64,000 nucleotides of DNA from Adiantum capillus-veneris (GCA_014529385.2 CM043948.1:76175291-76239290); one strand, 5' to 3'; numbered from the stretch's first letter, positions 24,771-36,012 are shown. The notes: generated by a model from the sequence alone, not told the origin. Program-made: numbers and translations.

Positions 24771-24780
24771 TTTATAAAGA
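24771..24780 (+). promoter_or_regulatory. TATA-like box upstream of ParB-methyltransferase pseudogene
   Basis: TTTATAAAGA lies 163 bp before the ATG and is followed by a pyrimidine-rich stretch (CTTTCTCTTTTCACTTTC) typical of plant 5' UTRs. Prediction from position and composition only. Confidence 0.4.
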
Positions 24781-24942
24781 ACATTGACTTTCTCTTTTCA
24801 CTTTCTTCATCTCTATTTTCGTCTATTGCACAGATCTCTCTCTATCAAGTCTTCTTTTGCTCAGTTATCTTTCTCAAACTTTTATCTACAATTTCTCATA
24901 AATCATACTTATATCTATCTTCTCTAATTCTTTAGCGCAAGC

Positions 24943-27900
24943 ATGAGAAGAAGAAATCAATCCAAAAATACTGGTGCCGTGGATGAGGTTGATGTTACTA
25001 GGTCGCAAGAAGTCCCTCCGCAATGCACTCAAGATACCAAACAATCTCAAGCCCTGAGTTCTTTAGATCACATTGTGTCCATCGTAACTGGAGTGGATGG
25101 AACAACACAATCAAGCAGCAGACCCAGTCAACATGTGGAAATAGGTACTGCAATTGAAGATGTAAGAGATGAAGCGTTTGGAAATGTGGTCGACAAGCAC
25201 ATTTCATTGGGCTGGGTGGATTCTCATAGAGCTCCATACGATGGAAAACTTCCACGCTTGCCTCTATGTCGACTTCTTTCAAACCCCACCATCCGCACGC
25301 ATGATGACCATGTGGTGGATTTGCAACCCTCCATTGCAAACAAAAGCTACCAACCAACCATGGAAAGATTTATTGTTAGTGAATGGATTCCTGGGAGGAT
25401 CACAAACAATTTTCTCATCGTGGTCACCCTTCGAGAGATCTTGCAATGTCATATGATTTAGATGAGGAGCTTCGTCAAATCCCAAAGCTTAGTCACATGG
25501 TCGAGAGGTACTTTGTGGTTTGGGATGGTAATCACAGATTGGAGACATGGATGCAATGGACGAACGAGAATGACATCCCAATTGAGAAGGCACCAAAGGT
25601 GGAGTGCGTTTCAGTTGATTTTTAACCCCATGAGACAACGGAGTTTCTATTGGTTTTGGGAATGATCAATAGGTAAGCCCAACTTTTTTTGTGTGAATGT
25701 AAATGCATCTTATGTTTTACAATCGAGTGTTAAACAGGGCCACGAGGGTTTCAGTGCCGCACACAACTGCTCATGATATTTTCATGATGAGAAAGCTAGG
25801 GTTGGCAGACCCTACTTCACTTTGCAAAAATTCCCCGAAAGAGCGCGTTTGGTAGCAGAAAGGGCTTTGAATTTTAGGGGGTCCAAACAAGCCAAAGTGG
25901 CTAAAATTGCCAATGGCTGTCCTTGCGCAACTCATTTGGAAGCCATGCTTTAAACCAATGCTAAATGAGAATATGTTTTGATTGCAAAATCTTATTATGT
26001 GTATGTTTTGATAGGAAGAGTTCGATGATATGTATAGTAGGAAAACGGAAGGGCTACCATCAAAAGGGAGTTTTGACTACGATTGGCACCTGAAGCATAC
26101 GAGGAAAGCATCAATCTAGCGCTATCTCAAACGGAGCAATATTTTATGCACAAAGGGCTTGAGATAGCCACCATTGCAAATCCAGAGAATGGCAACAATT
26201 TTTTTCAAAAATATATATCATTTACAGGTTGGGGTGAGAAGACCACGAAAATGACACCCTCGAGAGTGATAGAGGTTACGCGTGCACGCATTAGCCCGAA
26301 AGAGTAAGTAAATGTCATTTAAATCATTCGATATATTTCTCTTTTTATTATGTAGCAGTGAAAAATAAGTCTCGCTTTTCCTTTGCTAGGAAGTGCCACT
26401 TTCTTGATTTGCTCCAAGGTGGTGATGCATTCTCGAAGGAGAATGACATAGGGTTGATGGAGAAGGCCTAAATCTAGTGGCTTCGATATCACGTGTATTG
26501 GTGGAAATTGGAAAGGTTAGATTTAGTGATTATGTGCACCAGCTAGCAATTTGTTGATAATCTAACTTGTGACTTATTATTTGCTGCAGGAGAGTGCTTG
26601 AGATGGCTGAGAAAATGGCGGTCGAGAATCATGATGTTGCTATCCAACACGAGAAGGATGAAGGTAGGCATGGTTGCACACTTGCCCTCACATTACTGAC
26701 ATACAGATGCAAGCACTTTGACAAGGCCTTCAAGATGTGGAGTGCTCGGATCAAGTCCACACAGGATCCCGAAGAAAAACCCCACTTTGCTTGCACGGCA
26801 CGACGCTTGTTGTACAGGTTTGACATCTTTAATTGACAAATTAAGAATGTAGTAGGACACACTAATCTTGTTCTCGGTGGCTCAAAATATTGTGGTCTGT
26901 CTTGTAGATGGTGGAGAGATGCTCTTGTCTTTCCCATTCCCGAGAACCCGAGTGATGCATGGTGCATGTCAGAGAGAGAGGAGACGGGCTTATATCCTGA
27001 CGAGTGGATAGATGACTTGCGGCCAAAGGGATCATGGCTCAAGTGTCCTTGGTGGCTGGACTACTCGGACAAGGAGTACCCATTTGAAGAGGAAGAACTA
27101 TACATAGGTATCATTCTATATAGTTTTTACCTTTTCCATGCAGCAATACAACATGGGCTCAATAACTGTTCTTTTTTAATTAATAGCGGAGCATACTGTG
27201 TCACGGAAGAAAGAGGTTCGGTTGTGATAGAGGATGCTCTATCTCCAAACACATCAAAGAAACTGGACAAGAAGAAACAGGCCTCAAAGAAAGACTCGCA
27301 AGCACAACTGGCTGACAAGCAACATGGGAAGAGGGCTATTGTTTCCAGTGATAGTGAGAGCAAGCATGTGGTTGAGGAGTATTCTGTAGAAGTCAGTGAT
27401 AGTGCGCATAGCCTTGGTGCTATGAGCCATAGTGTACCGACAGTATCCTTCACTCCAAGACAAGTAGGGGGCATCCAGGAGCCTCCTTCATGTTCACCAT
27501 CACATGGCAAGGCTGTAGAGGACCTATCAGACATGGCCAGAGTTGTGGGAGATAACCATCCAGGTACGTGAAAATGGTTAATGTTGTGCTGTTCTCTTTA
27601 GCATTGCTTGAAAGATATCTTTGATCTTATGTTGCTACATACAGATATGCATGTAGAGCCACGCCACCTTGCAGTGCATGCTGGTGTCAGGGAGTTGGCA
27701 AAAGCTATTCCAGATGTGTTGTGCAATGACAGGTAAGCCACACTAATTTACAATCAAAGTTATGTCCACAATTTTAGTGCTATCAAAGATTGCATGTAGT
27801 TCTATGCAGTCACTACGTAGATTCTTGGGCTCTCTATCAGGAACAAGGCAGATGAACCCTAGCTTGAGATTGGGTGGCGTACGTTTGATGTACATGGACT

Positions 27901-29141
27901 TTCCCTTACACACTAGGCTACATGCAGCTAGCACAGGTGGGGTTCCTTTATGGAACCAATGGGATAGTGAGCTTGTGGATGCTGTATTCCTTCTAGCAAC
28001 CAAATTTCTTTTGGTTGATGGCATGGTTGTGGCGACATGTCATGCAAAACATGTGTCCATTGTCACTTCGAAGGCAGAGGGAGCTGGTTTCCAGTTGTTG
28101 AGGATATTGTACATACAGCTGCCGGAGTCTAGTTGCACGACTGTTCAAGACTATTTAGAGGGGGTATGTTTTTTTTTGTTTTGATAATGAATAGTAACTT
28201 CAATGTTTGCATTTCAAAATAATAATGTTTTACTGTTATTCGTAGATTGGTACTTTGTTGGTTGCTGGTCATTTTTTCACCCCTAGAACTGGTGGGTGTC
28301 AGCTTCCGAGGTATGATCGAGTGGATGGAGAGATTGCAGCAAATGTATGTGGCTTCTCTGCAGATGCGACATGTTGTGGGAGAAGCTACCAGGTTCATAT
28401 TCCACATAGTGGATGCTTGATCGTATGGGCAAGCCTTATCGTAGAGGTGTTGGGAGGAGTCCAACGTTTGCCAGGTGGTAGAAACTTTTTGGCAGTTTTT
28501 CTGATTGTTCCTATAAAATTATAGGTATAACAAATCTAAAGATTTTTTTTTTTTTTTTGTAGATGGCTACTAGGTACCTTCATAGACATGGGAGATGCTG
28601 TGTTGGATTGTTTTGCAGGAGTGGGACATTGGTAGCACAATGTTTACTACTACGCAGGCATTGCATCAGTTGTGGGAAGGATTGGGTAGTTTTCAGTGCT
28701 TGTCTAGAGCCAGCTCAGCGCCTACCTTCTGATTTAGGCTCAACATTGATGTTTCATAGGAGTGTCAGAGCTCAGGTAACTGAGAAACCGAAGCAGGTGT
28801 CAAAGCAGCTTCATCCACTGGAGCCACCTTTCCCGACACAACTCAGCAGTCAAGGCGGAACAGTAGTAGCACCGTATCCCACTTTCACGGTCCCAGTTTT
28901 GGCATGGCGTGCAAATGGACCGTCTCCCAGTGCATTCATTGCCTCCACATCTGAGGCCCCACCTGGAGTTGATCCATTGCCTCTTTCACTACCTACAGCC
29001 CCCCCCACATATAGTTTGTATCCTCTTCCATTTGGAGGAGTTCCCCCACCATTTGGTGCACTGCCCCCGTTGGCACGGCCTTTGTTTCCTCCGAGAGCAT
29101 ATGGCCCCCCACCGTCCTTCTTTAATCCACGTCACCCATGA
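24943..29141 (+). pseudogene. ParB-like / class beta DNA methyltransferase-like gene, 11 exons, decayed
   Basis: Predicted exons: 24943-25672, 25738-~25970, 26015-26303, 26390-26515, 26590-26817, 26908-27107, 27187-27563, 27645-27732, 27800-28163, 28246-28474, 28563-29141, all with GT-AG borders. Exon 1 has a ParB/sulfiredoxin-like pattern: LPRLPLCRLLSNPTIR, a SYQP segment, then FVVWDGNHRLETW. Exon 9 has a motif-IV-like YMDFPLHTR (DPPY expected) and LLVDGMVVATCHAKH. Exons 10-11 join at SPTFAR/WLLGTF and give GDAVLDCFAGVG plus TLVAQC, the SAM-binding motif I. The order IV before I is that of class beta N4/N6 amino-methyltransferases. The C-terminus is proline-rich. Lesions: frameshift near 25395, TAA 25623-25625, frameshifts in exons 2, 3, 7 and 10, stops in exon 4, one missing G near 28625. 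The family is inferred from motifs; the middle exons are unrecognised. Confidence 0.65.
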
Positions 29142-29329
29142 TGTATCCCCCCCATATGTATTTACTTTTGATGCAATGGAACACATAGATTTGGGGTTTG
29201 CTATATGAAATAGACCATAACTGTGTGTAAGGAACTTTTTTTTCTCTTATTAATAGTGTATTGAATGCATCCATGGTGTTTTTTGTTTGAATGTAAGTTG
29301 GTCGTGAAACGACAATCAAATTTCAGTTG

Positions 29330-29386
<57 letters not shown>

Positions 29387-29413
29387 GTAGATTGTAACTT
29401 CTTTTGGGAATCC
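29142..29413. repeat. 3' flank of pseudogene with (GA)n
   Basis: Probable 3' UTR followed by a pure GA run at about 29334-29383. No coding sequence seen. Confidence 0.6.
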
Positions 29414-29471
29414 GCTCGCCCGATTCTTAAAAAGCGCTCGCCAAAAATTTCTCGCCCAAAAATTGCACCCC
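29414..29471 (+). mobile_element. Solitary DNA-transposon-like terminus (GCTCG motif set)
   Basis: GCTCG at 29414 and 29436, a near match TCTCG at 29450, then 12 nt and CCCC at 29468. The 14-nt spacing and final C run match the right end of the 56.9-61.7 kb element. No partner left end was found. It begins 272 bp after the stop codon of the ParB-methyltransferase pseudogene. Confidence 0.4.
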
Positions 29472-30447
29472 AATATGATTACATAATGGACATGTTAAAA
29501 GAAAGATGCAGGAGCGGAGTGAATTTGTTGCATACATTGTGGGTCGCAATCTTATAAGAGTCTCACAAGAAGGGAGGGGAAGATGTTGAAGCCCTCTCTA
29601 CATGGCAGATTATCCTACAATCGAGAAGGTAGAGATGCTGACGATGGTGAATCTATCGATCGAATTACCGTGGATGCTCCTACATCCAGCTCTTTGAACC
29701 TCTTGATCGCATGCACTGCATGTGCGCTGGAATTACTGCTAAATGAGAGCCTCTTCATTCACTTTCATAGTATATCAAAACCTTCATGTGATATTAAAAA
29801 TACATGTGGCACTCTTCCATTGCTTCAGGCTGGGCCGTTGACAACTACGTGCATTGACAGATAGAATGATGCGGCAGTCACCTTACATTAGGATAGTTTA
29901 TTTTTAAATTAATCAAATCATGATTGAGAGAGAGAGCAGGGGAGAGAGATGAAAAGTTTAAATGTTATAAGAACAAACACAAGAGAGCTAAAATCTAACC
30001 AACATCGTGAAATTTTGCATCATCTCATTATTAGATTCTATTTTGGCTATATAGGAAACAATCACTTTACCTATGTGTACTTAAGATTTGTGAGGTTCTT
30101 TGGAGAAGTGTATATGCCTTTTGGCTACTATTGCATCTATTCAAAAGGAGTTTGACTACAACTAAGTGTTCAACAAAAAAATATTTCTTAAAAATACAAA
30201 GTTCCTTTCAATGAAATTTATAAAAGACTTCAAATTTAAGGATTTGTTTAATGCTTTTACACTATTCTTTTCAAGTGTGTGCAGGATCCATATTTTCCTT
30301 TTCCTCTTGGTTTCTCAAGTTTCATGATTGTAAGCTGAAACATCTTTATTGGGAGCTAGAAAAAATGAATCCACCCATCGAAAATGATTTATCTCCAATT
30401 TCAATAAGATACAATATAGAAGGTTGCAAATACACACTGTTCATATT
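29472..30447. other. No gene seen
   Basis: AT-rich DNA with short open frames that lack domains or splice context. A frame at 29583-29864 has ordinary composition but no recognisable motif. Confidence 0.4.
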
Positions 30448-30520
30448 AACTCCAACCTACCAATAAGCTCTACCAACTCCAACCTACCCAATAAACTCTA
30501 CCAACTCCAATCTACTTCTT
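30448..30520 (+). repeat. Short tandem repeat, ~28-bp unit
   Basis: About three copies of a unit based on CTCTACCAACTCCAACCTAC. Confidence 0.75.
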
Positions 30521-30731
30521 CTATAACTTCCCTAGACTAAGCATTTCTTGACAACTTTTTAAAAATAAACAAGTCTCTCTCCCTCCAAGCACTTTCCATA
30601 AGATTATGTATTGAGAACCCCCCTCTCCGTTCCACAACAGAGACCGTGCACACACACACTCTTGTCCAAGCATTTACCATGGTCTGATTATCTATGACCA
30701 TGAGCGGTGCTTCGGACGAGGGAGCATAATC

Positions 30732-30952
30732 AAGGAGTTAATATAAGAGTGAATGATTAAAGTTTCCATAAGGAATTCTTGAAGTGTTTAGAGACAATGG
30801 TAGATAGATAATATGTAATTTGATGCTAAATGTTTTCTATTAAGGAGTTAATACAAGGGTGGATGACTGAAGTTTCTATGGGAATGCTTGAGGTGTTTAG
30901 GGGTAATGATAGATAGATAATATTAAATTTGATGCTAAATGTTTTGTATTAT
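30732..30952 (+). repeat. Tandem duplication, 110-bp unit, two copies
   Basis: Starts AAGGAGTTAATA at 30732 and again at 30842. Both copies end in TTTGATGCTAAATGTTTT followed by a TATTA-like word, with scattered substitutions between them. Confidence 0.9.
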
Positions 30953-30985
30953 GATTTAAGTTCTATATGAAGTCTTGTTGGTTTT

Positions 30986-31040
30986 GCTCGTTTTTATGAT
31001 TGCTCGAAAAGGTTTGCTCGGAGTTTGAAATTCCATCCCT
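30986..31040 (+). mobile_element. Second solitary GCTCG-type terminus
   Basis: GCTCG at 30986, 31002 and 31016 (spacings 16 and 14), then about 15 nt and TCCCT. The arrangement parallels the ends at 29414, 56901 (inverted) and 61686. No left partner found. Confidence 0.35.
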
Positions 31041-31075
31041 ATACATATATGTCTATCTATATCACATATCTACTC

Positions 31076-31173
<98 letters not shown>

Positions 31174-31200
31174 ACGGGCATGCGCGCACACACACACAGA
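31076..31200. repeat. (AC)n microsatellite
   Basis: A nearly pure AC run of about 95 bp (31078-31170), then a short interrupted AC run. Confidence 0.95.
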
Positions 31201-31369
31201 GAGATATATATTACAAATATAAATCTTCATCCTCTGGTCTGCATAGATGCATTCATCTAAAGCTAGTGCATCCACGTGCATTGTAAGAGAAAAGGTATAT
31301 CTAGCATCTAGCTTTCTTCTACTTTCTCCTACGATGTGCATAGACACATTCATCTAAAACAGACACGCA

Positions 31370-31371
<2 letters not shown>

Positions 31372-31466
<95 letters not shown>

Positions 31467-31526
31467 AGAAAAGAGTGTTCCCTCCCAGTTGCCACAAATA
31501 GATAGAGTGTAATGATCTATCACAAC

Positions 31527-31579
<53 letters not shown>

Positions 31580-31645
31580 AAAAAAGAGTGTTCCATTCCA
31601 GTAGCCACAAATAGATAGAGTGTAATGATCTATCTCAACAGTGAG

Positions 31646-31702
<57 letters not shown>
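31372..31702. repeat. Three (GA)n blocks separated by a duplicated spacer
   Basis: GA runs at about 31373-31462, 31530-31576 and 31648-31700. Both spacers contain AAAAGAGTGTTCC and CCACAAATAGATAGAGTG, so the block was duplicated together with its GA tract. Confidence 0.9.
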
Positions 31703-31703
<1 letters not shown>

Positions 31704-32002
31704 CATCACAACATTGAAGCAGCTAAGCTAGCATCTACAGAAGCTATTGAAGTTGACTTTCTTTTCAAGAAAGGCTAGGGTGCAGGTACTATACTTTTGA
31801 AATGCAATTTCTTTTTCATTTACCTTAACAAAGTAGTTTCTTACTCCAAACATACACAATTTCTTCATATTCTAAATATTGAGTTTATATTGAATGTATC
31901 AATCATTTTGTCTCCTAATGGCACAAGGGTGATACACAACTCATTTGAAAGCGTACTCATATGGCATTATGAAAGTATATCTAGATGTTTGATGGACAAA
32001 GT

Positions 32003-32025
32003 GGGGGGGGGGGGGGGGGGGGGGG

Positions 32026-32064
<39 letters not shown>
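32003..32064. repeat. Poly-G run (26 nt) plus (GA)n
   Basis: 26 consecutive G (32003-32028) followed by GA repeats. It lies just left of the hAT-like insertion. Confidence 0.9.
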
Positions 32065-32067
<3 letters not shown>

Positions 32068-32507
32068 TGTTATGGTGCATGGGTGACCTTTCACACATTT
32101 AGAAATCTCTTAAGTGTGTTGTAATCAGGGATTTCAATTACGCGATGACGCGTTTTGTTAAATGTTAATTATGTAGCTATTATCACTATTTTTTTCATGT
32201 TAATAACATATCTAATGTCATGACCTACGAAAACCGGTAGAAAACGTAGAACCGGCGGGACAATCAACAATACCGACAGGCTCGACAGGTTTAATACGAA
32301 ACCCAACGGGCCCGGCGGGACAAGCAAGAATCCCGCCGGGCCCGTCGTGTACCCCCTCCATATTTGGCGGCTCTATATAACACCTTTATAGACATCATAT
32401 CACATCACCTCTTCCTCTAAATTTGGTCATCCTTTAAAATTTAGAAGAAAAACTAAAGGTAAAAAAATGAATAGTCTTAAAAAAAAATTAAAACTTGATG
32501 TAACTCT

Positions 32508-33300
32508 GATCATGGATCATTAGTTCTTTTTTGGACTGAACTGATTCTTGAAAGGAGGTAGAAAGGTGAATCTTTGGGTCGGTATCTCTACATTTGGGAT
32601 GGAATGATCTCATGTTTGGTTCAATCTTTGGGTCGGTATCTCTACATTTGGGATGGACTGATCTCATGTTTGGTTCACCGTTTTATTTGCTAAATTGATT
32701 GCTATATTGATTAGAACTTCGATCATGGGTCATTAGTTCTTTTTTGGACTGAACTTATTCTTGAAAAGAGATAGAAAAGTGAATCTTTGGGTCGATATCT
32801 CTACTTTTGGGATGGACTGATCACATGTTTGATTCACCGCTGTATTTTCTTGCTATTCCGATTAGAGCTCCAATCATGGGTCATTAGTTCTTTTTTGGAG
32901 TGGACTGATTCATGAAAGGAGGTAGAAAGGTGAATCTTTGGGTTGATATCTCTACTTTTGGGATGGACTGATCACATGTTTGATTCACCGCTGTATTTGC
33001 TTGCTATTATGATTAGAGCTCCAATCATGGGTCATTAGTTCTTTTTTGGACTGGACTGATTCATGAAAGGAGGTAGGAAGGTGAATCTTTGGGTCGATAT
33101 CTCTACTTTTGGGATGGACTGATCACATTTTTGATTTACACCTGTATTTGCTTGCTATTTCGATTAGAGCTCCAATCATGGATCATTAGTTCTTTTTTGG
33201 ACTGGAATGATTCATGAAAGGAGGTAGGAAGGTGAATCTTTGGGTCGATATCTCTACTTTTGGGATGGACTGATCACATATTTGATTCACCGTTGTATTT
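32508..33300 (+). repeat. ~152-bp minisatellite, five copies, in hAT-like element
   Basis: Units start near 32508, 32721, 32873, 33025 and 33175. Each contains GGTCATTAGTTCTTTTTTGG and GTGAATCTTTGGGTCG. The first is longer (about 212 bp) because of an internal duplication of the TTTGGGTCGGTATCTC block. Confidence 0.9.
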
Positions 33301-33462
33301 TCTTGCTCATGTTTGAGTAGATTGAGGTTTATTCCCTTCAGGCTTCACTACTACGCTTGTGTGTGATATTGATTATAACACTAATGTTTGGTTTGAATAA
33401 TACTTGAAAGAAGAGATAGCATATTGAGCTATGTTTATTGGTATTACATGCATCCAATAAGT

Positions 33463-33645
33463 ATGTCTTCCACCGGGAATGTGAGCCGTGATGTTGGTGT
33501 CTCAAGCCTGGCTTCCTTGAGGAGACCTCCTACCTCGATGCCAGGTCCTGCTTCGCAGGGCAAGCGAAAGGCAGGTGGAAAAAGTCCAGGACCCGAGTGG
33601 AATTTTGCCACAAACATAAATGACTGGGAGCCACATAAAACATAG
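33463..33645 (+). pseudogene. Possible hAT transposase N-terminal remnant
   Basis: 60 codons from ATG 33463. Early residues are Ser/Pro-rich, followed by GKRKAGGKSPGPEWNFA, which recalls the basic stretch before the BED zinc finger of hAT transposases (GRPxSxxWxxF). It then runs directly into the second minisatellite array. No zinc ligands or catalytic domain are left. The assignment leans on the element context and is weak. Confidence 0.3.
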
Positions 33646-34470
33646 TCATCCTACACTTTTGCAATGACACACCTAGCCACAATTGCAACCATGTGCCAGT
33701 GCATCCATGCACAGTGACTTCTTTCAAACAGATGCTCCTGTCATTCTAGCAGCAACACACCTAGTCGCAATTGCAACCATGTGCTGAATGCAAATGAATG
33801 ACAGGGAGCAACATGAAAACATAGTCATCCTACGCTTTTGCAATGACACACCTAGATCGCAATTTCAACCATGTGCCAGTGCATCCACGCACGATGTCTT
33901 CTTTCAAGATTCAAGCATATGAAGCATTATGAATTATTTGAGCACACATTCATGCATTAGATGCTACCGTCAATCTAGCAGCAACACACCTAGTCGCAAT
34001 TGCAACCATGTGCCGAAGCATGAATGATGGGAAGCAACATAAATCATAGTCATCTTGCGTTTTTGCGATGACACACCTAGCCACAATTGCAACCATGTGC
34101 CAGTGCATCCACGCATGATGAATTCTTTCAAACAGATGCTCTTGTCATTCTAGCAACAACACACCTAGTCGCAATTGCAACGATGTGTCGAAGCATGAAT
34201 GACTGGGAGCAACATAAAACATAATCACCCTACGCTTTTGCAATGACACACCTAGCCGCAATTGCAACCATGTGCCAGTGCATTCACACACGGTTACTTC
34301 TTTGAAACAAATGCTCCTGTCATTCTAGCAGCAACACACCTAGTCGCAATTGCAACCATGTGCCGAAGCATGAATGACTGGGAGCAATATAAAACATAAT
34401 CATCGTACGCTTTTGCAATGACACACCTAGCCGCAATTGCAACCATGTGCCAGTGCATCCACGTACGATG
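33640..34470 (+). repeat. ~177-bp minisatellite with ~88-bp half-units
   Basis: Copies start near 33648, 33827, 34050, 34226 and 34402. Each half-unit carries ACACACCTAG then CGCAATTGCAACCATGTGCC. One unit (33827) is longer, about 223 bp. Confidence 0.9.
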
Positions 34471-34871
34471 ATTTGATAAAAGAAATTTTAAACCTTTAAC
34501 TTTTAACGCAAAAAACTCAAAAAAACATCAATAAAATAAAGAAGGGTTTAAAAATTTACTGCTACACTGCTTTGAGAATGCCAGAAAGTTTGGTGAAGAC
34601 TTTTCAATGTACCTCTTTTGTGAAAGACAAGCACCGGTGTCACCTTTATATAGCCACGACGGGCCCGGCGGGAAAATAGCTTTACCCGACGGGCCCGGCG
34701 GGCCAACTAATTAGCCCGGCGGGCTACGAGCCGGTCTCCAGGTCTCCCTGGAGGTCCAAAAGATGAATGTCAATTAACAAAATATTTGTTATTTTGCATT
34801 TCTATTGTTATTAACCTGAAATTATAGTGTGATCAAGTCATTTTGAAATCCCTGGTTGTAATACAAATCTT

Positions 34872-34920
<49 letters not shown>

Positions 34921-34992
34921 TGAGAGAGAGAGAGAGAGAGAGGAAGAGAGAGGAGAGAGAGGAGAGAGAGATGAGAGAGAGAGATAGATAGT
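34872..34992. repeat. Imperfect (GA)n microsatellite
   Basis: About 120 bp of GA repeats with occasional GG or T interruptions, right of the hAT-like element. Confidence 0.95.
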
Positions 34993-35159
34993 TCTATTAT
35001 CGTCCTGGGAGGTCAAATATGACCTATGGGACCAAATGAACATGTCACGTGGTGTGAGTGGAGTTCATAAGTGACTCTCGATGCTCAAAAATGGCTGAAA
35101 TGAGCGTCGCAATAGAGAGTCCACATCGTGGTTGGGAGAGGAAGGTATGTAGGGAGAGC

Positions 35160-36010
35160 TCATGGCTGAATATATGGGGAAAAGAGGACTAATGTGGTCA
35201 AAAGCTGAGCACTCAAGTAGTGTGTGGTACTCACTCTCTCGCACTTGACGAGGGCATAAGGTGCAAAGTCGATGACACTCCTCGCCAGTACCCCAAGTCC
35301 TGTCTCGCAGCGTAGAGAATGGGAGCTAAGACGAATGGAGGCAATGGTGCGGATCGCACTCAACGGGATGGGCTCAAGGATGTAGGAATGGGTTCGGTTA
35401 CCTCGTTCAGAGAAGAAGAGAGATTTGTAGTTTGGGGCAACGTGTGTGGTGTAATGGCTGAAGTGAGAACCTCGGATTTCTCCCAAGCCATGATACATTG
35501 GCGTTGTAAGAAGGCCTCATTAACTTGGGAGTCGATCGACGCATCCTTGACCAAGTGACATGCATCCCATCTTCCAAACCATTTCTTGATATCAAGCATC
35601 CACCCCGAACTTAGTATTTTGCTCTTGCATGTCTTTTGAACCTTTTGACTTGCTTCATATGCGATTCTAGGAAGTCAATGCAAAGGGCTACGTTGTGTCT
35701 TACGCATGTACTCCACAACCCTTTCCATGCCCAAGACCTCAATGGGAAGCGATCCGGACTCAAGAAGTAAGAGCATGCAGGGGTGTTTGTGTCTTGACTT
35801 GGGAGAAAGTTGGTGAGGAAAAACGCTTTTGGACATTCTCAAACTCTTTCCAAGTAGACTTCCCGATGCTTCCACCCCACACCTCCACTCCATAAAGAAG
35901 CACCGGTGTCACCAATGTGTCAAAGAGGTACTTTTTGAGAGCCCAACACTTGATCTCTCCTGCATTGCACATGTTCTGAAATGCATAATAAGCCCTCTTT
36001 CCGGCTTCCA

Positions 36011-36012
<2 letters not shown>
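35160..36012 (-). pseudogene. LINE remnant, 3' part of ORF2 (post-RT)
   Basis: Minus strand, 5'-truncated inside a GA tract. The frame first gives RLEAGKRAYYAFQNMC, then LFDTLVTPVLLYGVEVWGGS, the conserved block after the reverse transcriptase fingers/palm in plant LINE ORF2. It continues in other frames with LPIEVLGMERVVEYM, DIKKWFGRWDACHLVKDA, then a Cys/His segment RLCTLC followed by ESEYHTLLEC, resembling the C-terminal zinc region of LINE proteins. At least three frameshifts occur (around 35870, 35600 and 35270). There is no polyadenine end in view. Confidence 0.75.

Larger units (their letters stand above)
32126..34854. mobile_element. hAT-like non-autonomous DNA transposon
   Basis: 2729 bp bounded by inverted termini CAGGGATTTCAA / TTGAAATCCCTG and flanked by an 8-bp direct duplication GTTGTAAT (32118-32125 and 34855-34862). 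Eight-bp duplications and CAGGG-type ends are typical of hAT elements. A paralogous unoccupied site at 36089-36165 has the same flanks with one GTTGTAAT (36142-36149), which confirms the borders. Subterminal regions are GC-rich with GGGCCCGGCGGG words in inverted orientation, each with a TATATA box (32375 plus, 34650 minus). The interior holds two minisatellite arrays and a short frame that may be a remnant of a BED-type N-terminus. No transposase is present. Confidence 0.85.

Noticed and set aside
32126-34854. Helitron
   Set aside because: The element has inverted termini and an 8-bp duplication; Helitrons have neither and insert at AT without duplication.
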